This document shows positions 1 to 6,035 of a DNA stretch of 8,800 nt, piece after piece. The position numbers and the translations under genes were made by a program. Positions within the stretch are counted from its first letter, which is position 1; each line of letters opens with the position of its first letter. This DNA comes from JAAXVZ01 sp964392465 (GTDB lineage: Archaea; Nanobdellota; Nanobdellia; Woesearchaeales; GW2011-AR15). The DNA is taken from the NCBI GenBank assembly GCA_964392465.1, contig CAYMPC010000044.1, positions 1 to 8,800 of the forward strand, read 5' to 3'. The notes under the pieces are model-generated. The model ran no database searches, had not been told where the DNA came from, and was given only the letters and a program-made list of their open reading frames with translations.

Positions 1-347
1 GTTATATTGCTTATTGATTGATCTTCTGTTTGATTTGCATAAACAAAAAAATCACTAATAGTTCCAACAGAAGGTTCTTCTTTACATATTTGTACACTAA
101 TTGGATTTTCTTTATCTTCTACAATCTCATTAACTTCTTCAACATAATTTTCTATTTCGATATATGACTCCTTTGCTTGATAAGGGTATCTTACTCCAAA
201 CAAAACATACATTGCAATCACAACTAAAACAATAACTCCCACAATAATAAAAAGAGGCATGTTTACTTTTTTTGTTAAGTGCTTTTTTATAGGATGCTCT
301 TTTTTTCCTTTATTCTCTTTTGGAGATTCTTTTTCATTTTTTTCCAT
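1..347 (-). CDS. Hypothetical single-pass membrane protein, N-terminal part (runs off left edge)
   Basis: 115 codons of an open frame are visible; the C-terminus lies outside the window. The first 30 residues are highly charged and Lys/Glu-rich (MEKNEKESPKENKGKKEHP...), followed by one hydrophobic segment at about residues 32-52, then an acidic region rich in Glu, Asn and Tyr. Positive charge before the membrane segment predicts a cytoplasmic N-terminus and an outward-facing C-terminal domain. There is no lipobox and no cleavable signal. I chose the ATG at 347 because an AAAGGTG Shine-Dalgarno sits 6 nt upstream with a TATA box behind it. The gene follows polB on the same strand with a 61-nt gap but has its own promoter. 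I do not recognise a family; it could be an anchored envelope or substrate-binding protein, but nothing visible decides this. Confidence 0.8.
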   Translation of the reverse strand, partial: MEKNEKESPKENKGKKEHPIKKHLTKKVNMPLFIIVGVIVLVVIAMYVLFGVRYPYQAKESYIEIENYVEEVNEIVEDKENPISVQICKEEPSVGTISDFFVYANQTEDQSISNI

Positions 348-353
348 AAAAAC

Positions 354-360
354 CACCTTT
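354..360 (-). promoter_or_regulatory. Shine-Dalgarno site of the left-edge membrane protein
   Basis: On the minus strand this reads AAAGGTG, a partial match to the archaeal GGAGGTGA site, 6 nt before the ATG at 347. It fixes that start. Confidence 0.65.
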
Positions 361-382
361 ATACTTAATTTATAATATAAAT

Positions 383-390
383 TATATAAA
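383..390 (-). promoter_or_regulatory. Archaeal TATA box for the left-edge membrane protein
   Basis: The minus strand reads TTTATATA, preceded by a purine-rich stretch (AAAAGA) that could serve as a BRE. Its centre is about 40 nt from the ATG, so transcription should begin near 360, giving a leader of about 13 nt that just holds the Shine-Dalgarno site. The polB stop is at 409-411, so this promoter lies in the short gap after polB, next to a short T-run that may end the polB transcript. Confidence 0.6.
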
Positions 391-408
391 TCTTTTGTAA
401 AAATTTTT

Positions 409-2751
409 TTACTGAAACCCAAACAAGTTTGTTTGTTTAGAATTTTTTAACAAATCATCAAAATTGGTATCATAAAAACTTAGAACAGAATCAGCAATTG
501 GTTTAATCTGCTTTTCTATATAATGCTCATAATCCAAGCTATGCTTTATTTGCTGAATCGGCTCAGGTCCTTCTGTTGTCATCACATAAGCTATTATATT
601 ACTTGTTAATTTTCCTAATTTTCTTGCGGCTTTTACATGAGGAGGTGTTGTCTTTGTATATCTCTCCAAATCTTTTCTTATTGCTTTTTTATATATAAGT
701 AATTTGTCATATTTTCCTTTTTTCAGATCTGAGACAAACCCTTTGACATAATCAACAACCTCTTGTTTGTGGAATATTCTGTTCAACAACTCAAGCTGGA
801 ATTTTTTTGACAGTTCTGTCCAATCCCTCCTTACAAATTCCAATCCTGTAAAATCAATCTTTTCTTTACCTTCTACAACCAATAAACCAGCATATCTTTT
901 TTTAGCTCCAATTTCCGTTCCCCTTATTTTAGGCATCATAAATCTAACAAATGTTTTTTCAAACTGCAATTCTAAAAAGGAAGTTATCCCATAGGTATCA
1001 TTTACATGTTTATTCCAATAATCATTAACATAAACAGCAAGTTCTTTTCCAATTTCCTTTGCATTTTCTAAATTATTTGCTTTTGTTTCTACAAAAATAG
1101 AATCAGTGTCTCCATAAATGACCCTAAATTCTTTTTTCTCAACTAACTCTGCAGTTTTCTTTACAATAAACTGACCAAAATATGTAATTGCATTAGCCAT
1201 ATCCATTGAATAAAACCTGCAGTTTGGATTAGCCAATACACCGAAAAAAGAATTCATTGTTATTTTAATTGCATAACTCTGCTCTTTGTTGTTATCTTTT
1301 TTGGCTAAATCTCTCTGCTGCCATAATTCTTGGATAAGCATAGGGAGAATTCCTGTTGTTTTTTTAAAATATGCACCATTTGGAGCTATAATCACTTTAT
1401 CATCATCATACTTTTTATGCAGTTCCTTTGGAATAAAAGACAAAGGATCAATATTAAAAGACCTTATTATGCTTGGATACAGGCTTTTAAAATCAAGAAC
1501 ATCAATGAAATCATAAATCCCAGGAAGAGATTCTTTTACAAACCCTCCCTTTATTCTAGCTTCCCTTTCTTTGTTATTTGAGTTATTGCAGACATAGCCT
1601 CTTTTTATTGTTTCTCTAATATATAAGTTATCAAGAGAAGCAATTGATGCTTTTACTCTGTCCAGCTGCATACCTGTTAATAAAGATCTTTGAACAGTCA
1701 AATCAACAATGGCTTTTTTTTCAAGTATCTTTATTACAAGTTCAGAATCTTTTAGATTATAATCTACTAATTTTTGTGGAGTTTCTCTATAAATTCTTTC
1801 AATTTCTTCCCCTTTATCCACTTCATCAAAAATCTCAAGCTTCGAATCACTCAAAATCTCTTTTGCAGCTGTCTGCAATTTATAATCCTGTAAACCAATA
1901 AAAGAGGTTTTAAGCAAATGCATTGCATCAAGAGCCATCCTCCCCGATATTTCAGCGGTTGATTCCTTAAAAAAAGAATCAAATATCCTTATAGTACATG
2001 GCCAGTCTGCTCTTCCTAAAATAAAAGGTATTTTATGCTGCTCAAATTTTTCTTTCAATATTTTAAGATCAAAATCAATAAGATTCCATCCGCTTATAAT
2101 ATCTGGATCATAATTGAGTATAATTTCTTTGAATCTTTCTAACAGTTCTTCTTCACTATTAAAAGATTCTGCATTGTTTAACTTTTTATTACTCACAATA
2201 AGAACTTTTGCAAAATCCTTTGAATATAAAGAAACACAATACAGATTTTTTAAATTCATAGAACATTCTATATCAATAGAAATCACTCGCAATTCAGGTT
2301 TGTATATTGCAGGAAGCAACTCAGGATCTTCATAAATTCTATTCACAAAGTTTCCTTTTTTATATTCACCTTTTATTTCCATTGAGCCTTTTATTCCTTT
2401 GTCAATCATAAACCTATAAACAAACCTAATATCAGCTTCATAAGTTATAATATCATTTTTTTCAAACAAATCTCTTAAAGGAGGAACCTCCTTAGGTAAT
2501 CCAAGAATAATTTTAATAACAGTTTCTTCATAGAAGTTTTTTAGTTTTGTCTCTTCAATTTCAAAAGTGATTTCTGTTTTTATTTTTTCTATTTTATGCT
2601 TGTCTTTTTCCTTTACATAAAAGTAAGGTTTAAAGTTATTAATTGTCAGAAAAGACTCTCCATTTTCCAATCTTCCAAATAAATAAACAAAAGCCTTTCC
2701 ATCAACAATTCTGTATGTTGGGTAAACAATAAACCCCTTAATGCTTTCCAT
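409..2751 (-). CDS. polB: Family B DNA polymerase, Pol II type (exonuclease and polymerase domains)
   Basis: Template-directed DNA polymerase with 3'-5' proofreading; 780 aa, full length. Exonuclease motifs: Exo I D160-I-E162, Exo II N223...F227-D228, Exo III Y331-x3-D335. Polymerase motifs: A at 420-429 (DFKSLYPSII, steric-gate Tyr425), B at 496-504 (K496, NSFFG), C at 546-551 (YGDTDS), and a KKRY basic motif at 617-620. All catalytic acids are present. The C-terminal half (RGxxxGxKKRYAGL, TGLEFVRRDWT, PPHVKAAR, GPEP, LDYEHY) looks like Escherichia coli Pol II, which is of nearly the same length, more than the usual archaeal replicative PolB. The last residues, QTNLFGF (773-779), form a sliding-clamp-binding tail. 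No intein is present. Motif B has Phe503 where most family members have Tyr. The ATG at 2751 has no Shine-Dalgarno but a TATA box about 27 nt upstream, so the mRNA is probably leaderless. Whether it replicates the chromosome or acts in repair cannot be told from here. Confidence 0.96.
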   Translation of the reverse strand: MESIKGFIVYPTYRIVDGKAFVYLFGRLENGESFLTINNFKPYFYVKEKDKHKIEKIKTEITFEIEETKLKNFYEETVIKIILGLPKEVPPLRDLFEKNDIITYEADIRFVYRFMIDKGIKGSMEIKGEYKKGNFVNRIYEDPELLPAIYKPELRVISIDIECSMNLKNLYCVSLYSKDFAKVLIVSNKKLNNAESFNSEEELLERFKEIILNYDPDIISGWNLIDFDLKILKEKFEQHKIPFILGRADWPCTIRIFDSFFKESTAEISGRMALDAMHLLKTSFIGLQDYKLQTAAKEILSDSKLEIFDEVDKGEEIERIYRETPQKLVDYNLKDSELVIKILEKKAIVDLTVQRSLLTGMQLDRVKASIASLDNLYIRETIKRGYVCNNSNNKEREARIKGGFVKESLPGIYDFIDVLDFKSLYPSIIRSFNIDPLSFIPKELHKKYDDDKVIIAPNGAYFKKTTGILPMLIQELWQQRDLAKKDNNKEQSYAIKITMNSFFGVLANPNCRFYSMDMANAITYFGQFIVKKTAELVEKKEFRVIYGDTDSIFVETKANNLENAKEIGKELAVYVNDYWNKHVNDTYGITSFLELQFEKTFVRFMMPKIRGTEIGAKKRYAGLLVVEGKEKIDFTGLEFVRRDWTELSKKFQLELLNRIFHKQEVVDYVKGFVSDLKKGKYDKLLIYKKAIRKDLERYTKTTPPHVKAARKLGKLTSNIIAYVMTTEGPEPIQQIKHSLDYEHYIEKQIKPIADSVLSFYDTNFDDLLKNSKQTNLFGFQ

Positions 2752-2773
2752 AGAATAAAAAAAGAAAAAGAAA

Positions 2774-2781
2774 TATATAAA
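2774..2781 (-). promoter_or_regulatory. Archaeal TATA box of polB (leaderless start)
   Basis: The minus strand reads TTTATATA, centred about 26.5 nt upstream of the polB ATG. That is the archaeal TATA-to-start distance, so transcription should begin at or next to the ATG. No Shine-Dalgarno sequence is present in the pyrimidine-rich stretch between them. Confidence 0.7.
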
Positions 2782-2801
2782 ATTAGTGTATTAAGCTAAT
2801 C

Positions 2802-2855
2802 TTATTTCTTCTTTTTTCCTTTCTTAACTGCAGCTTTCTTTTTTTTTGCGGGCAT
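2802..2855 (-). CDS. Lysine-rich mini-protein, 17 aa (MPAKKKKAAVKKGKKKK)
   Basis: A 17-codon frame ending in TAA. Ten of 17 residues are Lys and none is acidic, so the peptide is extremely basic and probably binds nucleic acid (inference; it resembles the Lys/Ala tails of histone-like proteins). Three signals support it as a gene: a near-perfect Shine-Dalgarno (GAGGTGA, 2862-2868) with a 6-nt spacer, a TATA box at 2890-2900 placed to start transcription just before that site, and a clean stop. It lies 50 nt upstream of polB on the same strand, and polB has its own TATA box after the stop, so the two may be separate units or partly read through. Standard gene finders would miss it on length. 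The GCA codon is followed by a run of nine A, where a sequencing or polymerase slip would shift the frame; the unshifted frame gives the most protein-like composition. No family is recognised. Confidence 0.65.
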   Translation of the reverse strand: MPAKKKKAAVKKGKKKK

Positions 2856-2861
2856 GAAAAT

Positions 2862-2868
2862 TCACCTC
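2862..2868 (-). promoter_or_regulatory. Strong Shine-Dalgarno site of the 17-aa mini-gene
   Basis: The minus strand reads GAGGTGA, seven bases complementary to the usual archaeal 16S rRNA tail, with a 6-nt spacer to ATG. It is, with the slipin site, the best ribosome binding site in the window, and it is the main reason for calling such a short gene. Confidence 0.75.
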
Positions 2869-2889
2869 ATCTTTTTTATTGTGAATTCT

Positions 2890-2900
2890 ATTTATATATT
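2890..2900 (-). promoter_or_regulatory. TATA box of the 17-aa mini-gene
   Basis: The minus strand reads AATATATAAAT with a purine-rich GAAAA just upstream as a possible BRE. Its centre is about 40 nt from the ATG, which places the transcript start near 2869-2870, immediately before the Shine-Dalgarno site. Confidence 0.6.
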
Positions 2901-2905
2901 TTTTC

Positions 2906-2949
2906 ATTCCAAAATTTCATATTTTTTTTTAGAATATTCTTATTGGAAT
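2906..2949. repeat. Cluster of inverted repeats between divergent promoters (candidate operator)
   Basis: ATTCCAA (2906-2912) and TTGGAAT (2943-2949) form a perfect 7-bp inverted pair. Between them lies the perfect 10-bp palindrome AGAATATTCT (2931-2940), and ATTC (2936-2939) also pairs with GAAT (2946-2949) over a 6-bp spacer. All GAAT/ATTC half sites lie between the mini-gene TATA box (2890-2900) and the ABCE1 TATA box (2997-3004). This is where a dimeric regulator could act on both divergent transcripts. A+T-rich DNA makes short palindromes easy by chance, so this is a candidate only. Confidence 0.35.
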
Positions 2950-2996
2950 AGTAAAAAAGATAGCATCAATACTTTAAAACCTTTTTCCCCAATATA

Positions 2997-3004
2997 TTTA
3001 AATA
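2997..3004 (+). promoter_or_regulatory. Consensus TATA box of ABCE1 (leaderless start)
   Basis: TTTAAATA, an exact match to the archaeal TATA consensus, centred about 27.5 nt before the ATG at 3028. It decides the start: transcription from it begins at or near 3028, so the in-frame ATG at 2854 would not be in the mRNA. Confidence 0.75.
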
Positions 3005-3027
3005 ATCACATCTACTCCTCTCATAAT

Positions 3028-4779
3028 ATGGCAAAAAGAATAGCAGTTGTTGATAATACAAAGCTCAAAGATGAAGATAAAAAGAAACACATACAAAGCT
3101 TATGTCCTATCAACAGAACAGGCAAAGAATGCATAACACTAGAAGGAAAGAAGCTTTTGATAAATGAATCCCTATGCATAGGATGTGGGATATGCGTCAA
3201 TGCCGCTCCAGATGCAATAAAAATTATTAACTTACCAGAAGCATTAGAAAAAAACCCTATTCATAGATATGGGCATAACGAATTTGCTCTTTATAATTTA
3301 CCTATTCCTGTTTTTGGAAAAGTTGTCGGTATAATTGGGGTAAATGGAATTGGGAAAAGTACAGCAATAAAGATACTTGCAAATGTTCTTAAACCAAATT
3401 TAGGAGAAATAGGTAAAGAAGCATCTATACAAGATTTAATTACTTATTTTAAAGGCACAGAGGCACAATTATATTTTGAAAAAGTAAAAAAGGGCGAAAT
3501 AAAGACAGCATACAAGCCGCAGCATGTAGATATGATTGCAAAACAATATTCTGGAAAAGTTATTGACTTATTGAAAAAAGTTAATGAGATAAATAAATTA
3601 GATGAAATAGTTAACAAATTCGAGTTGTCAAAAATTTTAGACAGAGATATCAAAAATATTTCAGGAGGAGAATTACAAAGAGTTGCAGTTGCTGCTACAT
3701 TTTTGAAGAAAGCCAATCTCTATATTTTTGATGAAATAACTTCTTATCTTGATATTAAACAAAGACTGAAAATTGCAAAAGAGATAAGAAACTTGGCAGA
3801 TGAAAATACAGCAGTTCTTGTTATAGAACATGATTTAATTGCATTAGACTATATGACTGAATTAATCCATATCATGTATGGTAATAACGGAGCATATGGA
3901 GTTGTCTCTCAATTAAGGCCAACCAAAAACGGAATAAATTCCTTCCTAGAAGGATATATCAAAGATGAAAATATACGATTTAGAGATCATAAAATCCAGT
4001 TTACTGTAAAAGCTCCATTTAAAACATCTGTAACTAGTGCCTTAACAAAATGGCCAGAATTTTATAAAACATTTGGAGATTTTAAGCTTGAATCAGAGCA
4101 AGGTGAAATAAAATACAATGAAAAAGTAGGTATTTTAGGAGAAAATGGGATAGGTAAAACAAGTTTTGCAAGAATGCTTGCTGGAGAAATAGAGCCAGAT
4201 AATCAAAAATTAGATTTGAAAATAAAAGTTGCCTATAAGCCACAATATCTCAACTCAGATTCTGATGAATTGGTGATGGTTGTTCTACAAGAAGCTTTAC
4301 AAAAATATGAAATTGAATTGATAAGGCCTCTTGACATAAAACCATTGATATTAAAAAAAATAAATGAGCTCTCAGGTGGAGAATTGCAGAGGGTTTCTAT
4401 TGCATTATGCTTATCCAAAAATGCGGATTTATTTTTATTAGATGAACCATCTGCATATCTTGATGTTGAGCAAAGGTTAAATGTCTCAAAGGTAATTTCA
4501 AGTGTTATTGAGTTAAGAAAAGTTTCTGCTCTTGTTGTAGATCATGATTTATTATTTTTAGATTATCTTTCTGATAGGTTAATGGTATTTACAGGAGAGC
4601 CAGCTGTCAATGGAAAAGCAACAGGTCCATTTGAAATGGAAAAAGGTATGAATACCCTACTGAAAGAATTAGAAATTACTTTAAGAAGAGAAGAAACATC
4701 CGGCAGACCAAGAATAAATAAAGAGGACTCATATAAAGACAGAGAGCAGAAAAGCAAAGGGAAATATTATTATACTTAG
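3028..4779 (+). CDS. abce1: Ribosome recycling ATPase ABCE1 with only one complete Fe-S cluster site
   Basis: ABCE1 (Rli1/Pixie) splits 70S ribosomes into subunits with aRF1/aPelota in the cytoplasm. 583 aa, close to normal length. Fe-S domain about 1-75; ABC domain 1 with Walker A 104-112 (GVNGIGKST), helix-loop-helix insert about 136-159, Q-loop Gln165, signature SGGELQR 212-218, Walker B ending D235-E236, His268; ABC domain 2 with Walker A 371-378 (GENGIGKT), Gln406, signature 449-455, D472-E473, His506; C-terminal hinge GRPRINK 559-565. All ATPase residues are intact. The oddity is the N-terminus: of eight family cysteines only Cys26, Cys50, Cys53 and Cys56 remain, while the other four are Leu13, Lys18, Ile22 and Ala60. 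An extra Cys35 lies at a position that is not normally a ligand. In domain 1 the usual DEPSSYLD reads DEITSYLD. The frame extends upstream to 2854, but MAKRIAVVDN at 3028 is the conserved beginning and has a consensus TATA box. Confidence 0.96.
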   Translation: MAKRIAVVDNTKLKDEDKKKHIQSLCPINRTGKECITLEGKKLLINESLCIGCGICVNAAPDAIKIINLPEALEKNPIHRYGHNEFALYNLPIPVFGKVVGIIGVNGIGKSTAIKILANVLKPNLGEIGKEASIQDLITYFKGTEAQLYFEKVKKGEIKTAYKPQHVDMIAKQYSGKVIDLLKKVNEINKLDEIVNKFELSKILDRDIKNISGGELQRVAVAATFLKKANLYIFDEITSYLDIKQRLKIAKEIRNLADENTAVLVIEHDLIALDYMTELIHIMYGNNGAYGVVSQLRPTKNGINSFLEGYIKDENIRFRDHKIQFTVKAPFKTSVTSALTKWPEFYKTFGDFKLESEQGEIKYNEKVGILGENGIGKTSFARMLAGEIEPDNQKLDLKIKVAYKPQYLNSDSDELVMVVLQEALQKYEIELIRPLDIKPLILKKINELSGGELQRVSIALCLSKNADLFLLDEPSAYLDVEQRLNVSKVISSVIELRKVSALVVDHDLLFLDYLSDRLMVFTGEPAVNGKATGPFEMEKGMNTLLKELEITLRREETSGRPRINKEDSYKDREQKSKGKYYYT

Positions 4780-4806
4780 CGTTTTTAAAATAACTAAATT
4801 GATTTT

Positions 4807-4811
4807 AAAGG
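4807..4811 (+). promoter_or_regulatory. Shine-Dalgarno site of the 180-aa membrane protein
   Basis: AAAGG, 7 nt before the ATG at 4819. A TTTTTAAAATA stretch at 4782-4792 could be a weak TATA box, but transcription from it would begin after this site, so read-through from ABCE1 (39-nt gap) is the simpler source of the mRNA. Confidence 0.45.
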
Positions 4812-4818
4812 ATATGAA

Positions 4819-5361
4819 ATGGATTTTTCAAGCATTATTATCAAGCGTAAAGAAAAGTACAAAGAGATAGAACTAGGTAATAATGTCTTTATTCTGATTC
4901 TATTAATAGTTATTTTCAGTACTTATATCTATATTCAAATTATGATAGCAGGTTCTTTTTACAATGCCTCTAAACAAGTTTTTTATCTAAGTTTGCTTTT
5001 TATCTTTTTTTATCTTGCTTTTGTCCCATTTAAGACAATAATTAAATATGATTTTTCTAATTTAAAAATTTTAATAAAAAAACAAATGCCTTTTTTTTTG
5101 GGAAAAACAATTCAGATTCAAAAAACAAAAAATCTTTATATGGTATATGAAAAGGGAGTTCCATTCACAATATTTACTGATTTATATTCATGTTATTTTG
5201 TTGATAACTCAGTTCAGCCAGCTATTAAGCAAAATCTGATATCGGAATTGGTATATTTTAGTAGAGGATTTAAAAAAGGGTTTACTATTGATGAGCTAAA
5301 TAAGATTTCAAAAGAATTAGAAATTGAATTAAAATCAAATGAAGAACTTAAAAAACAATAA
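4819..5361 (+). CDS. Hypothetical two-span membrane protein, partner of the Lit-like gene
   Basis: 180 aa. Charged N-terminus (KRKEKYKE, about 9-16), transmembrane segments at about 22-44 and 53-72, then a soluble domain of about 105 residues that is basic at first (NLKILIKK, 81-88) and ends in a charged helix (about 155-180). By the positive-inside rule both ends face the cytoplasm. The two-span-plus-cytoplasmic-domain design is common in small scaffold or regulator proteins, but I recognise no family and see no catalytic motif. It lies 39 nt after ABCE1, and its last 23 nt overlap the next gene in another frame, a sign of translational coupling. That makes a joint function with the DUF1461 protein likelier than one with ABCE1. 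Confidence 0.85.
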   Translation: MDFSSIIIKRKEKYKEIELGNNVFILILLIVIFSTYIYIQIMIAGSFYNASKQVFYLSLLFIFFYLAFVPFKTIIKYDFSNLKILIKKQMPFFLGKTIQIQKTKNLYMVYEKGVPFTIFTDLYSCYFVDNSVQPAIKQNLISELVYFSRGFKKGFTIDELNKISKELEIELKSNEELKKQ

Positions 5362-6013
5362 CCCAAAAATAAAATATCTAAATCTGTTTTTTTTGGTAAC
5401 AGTTATTTTTTCAGTATTTTTTATTGTGATTCTTTCCTCTTTATTCTCTTATCTATACAATATAAACTACTACGACAAAAAATACCAACAATATGGAATC
5501 TATGAGAAATTTACAAAAGAACAAGCATTAAATGAGACAAAAAATATTTTTGGTTATCTACAATATAAAAACGAATTAGATATGAATTTTTTTAATAAAA
5601 ACGAAGAAAGCCATCTGAATGATGTTAGACTTTTAATACAAAAAATATATAATCTTTATTTTTTCAGCATGGCAATTTTTTGGGGAGTATTATTTTACTA
5701 TTTTTTATTTAGTAAGAAAGAACTTATAGGTTTTTTCTCAAGAATGATTTTTTATTCTGGAATAGTTAGTTTATCGGTTTTGTTATTTTTTGTAATTATA
5801 TATTTTGTAATTGGATTTGATACTCTATTTAACTTATTCCACAAAATTTTATTCACAGGAAATTATGCTTTTAATCCTTTAACATCAAATATGAAAGCGC
5901 TTTTTCCAGATTCTTTTTTTCTGGATATTGCTTTTTCAACTTTATTAAGAACTTTTTTTAAATCAATACTGCTAATAATAATGGGGTTTTATTTGGTTAA
6001 AAAAATAAAATAA
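5339..6013 (+). CDS. DUF1461/TIGR01906 integral membrane protein, lipoprotein transacylase Lit family
   Basis: 224 aa with four predicted membrane segments (about 12-39, 104-124, 137-160, 197-220), an outer domain between the first two, and an outer loop between the last two. Family features seen: S91-H-L-N-D95-V-R, H168 in FNLFHKILF, and the block F178-N-P180...L188-F-P190-x-x-F-F. Known of the family: bacterial Lit moves an acyl chain from the lipid-linked glycerol of a lipoprotein to its N-terminal cysteine, and two conserved outward-facing histidines are essential. His92 and His168 are the likely equivalents and fall on the predicted outer face. Family membership is fairly sure; the same reaction in an archaeon is not, since archaeal lipids are normally ether-linked. 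The start at 5339 overlaps the upstream gene by 23 nt and has no clear Shine-Dalgarno site, which fits translational coupling. I give no symbol because activity is unproven. Confidence 0.8.
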   Translation: MKNLKNNNPKIKYLNLFFLVTVIFSVFFIVILSSLFSYLYNINYYDKKYQQYGIYEKFTKEQALNETKNIFGYLQYKNELDMNFFNKNEESHLNDVRLLIQKIYNLYFFSMAIFWGVLFYYFLFSKKELIGFFSRMIFYSGIVSLSVLLFFVIIYFVIGFDTLFNLFHKILFTGNYAFNPLTSNMKALFPDSFFLDIAFSTLLRTFFKSILLIIMGFYLVKKIK

Positions 6014-6015
6014 GA

Positions 6016-6035
6016 AAAAAAAGCTATCTTTTTTT
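6016..6035. terminator. A/T hairpin between convergent genes, candidate bidirectional terminator
   Basis: AAAAAAAG (6016-6023), loop CTAT, CTTTTTTT (6028-6035): an 8-bp stem that gives a U-tract on either strand. Archaeal termination depends mainly on U-tracts, so it could end the Lit-like operon on the plus strand and the slipin transcript on the minus strand. The right arm encodes the last codons of the slipin (KKR) and the loop carries its TAG. The spacing between the two stop codons is only 10 bp. Confidence 0.5.

Noticed and set aside
767..2335. Plus-strand open frames of 73-85 codons inside polB
   Set aside because: They are antisense shadows of polB: low-complexity Ser/Leu/Phe/Ile translations without start signals or recognisable motifs.
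2782..2800. ATTAG...CTAAT inverted repeat just upstream of the polB TATA box
   Set aside because: Only 5 bp with a 9-nt spacer in A/T-rich DNA; easily expected by chance.
2931..2940. AGAATATTCT as a heat-shock element (nGAAnnTTCn)
   Set aside because: That pattern belongs to eukaryotic heat-shock factor, absent from archaea. The palindrome is kept only as a candidate operator.
2854..3027. In-frame upstream ATG extending ABCE1 by 58 residues
   Set aside because: The extension is Phe/Ile/Tyr-rich and A/T-driven, has no counterpart in ABCE1, runs over the ABCE1 TATA box and lies antisense to the mini-gene signals. The conserved start is MAKRIAVVD at 3028.
3444..4757. Minus-strand open frames inside ABCE1
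   Set aside because: They are antisense shadows; the similar CNSPPE words in two of them are only the reverse reading of the two ABC signature motifs.
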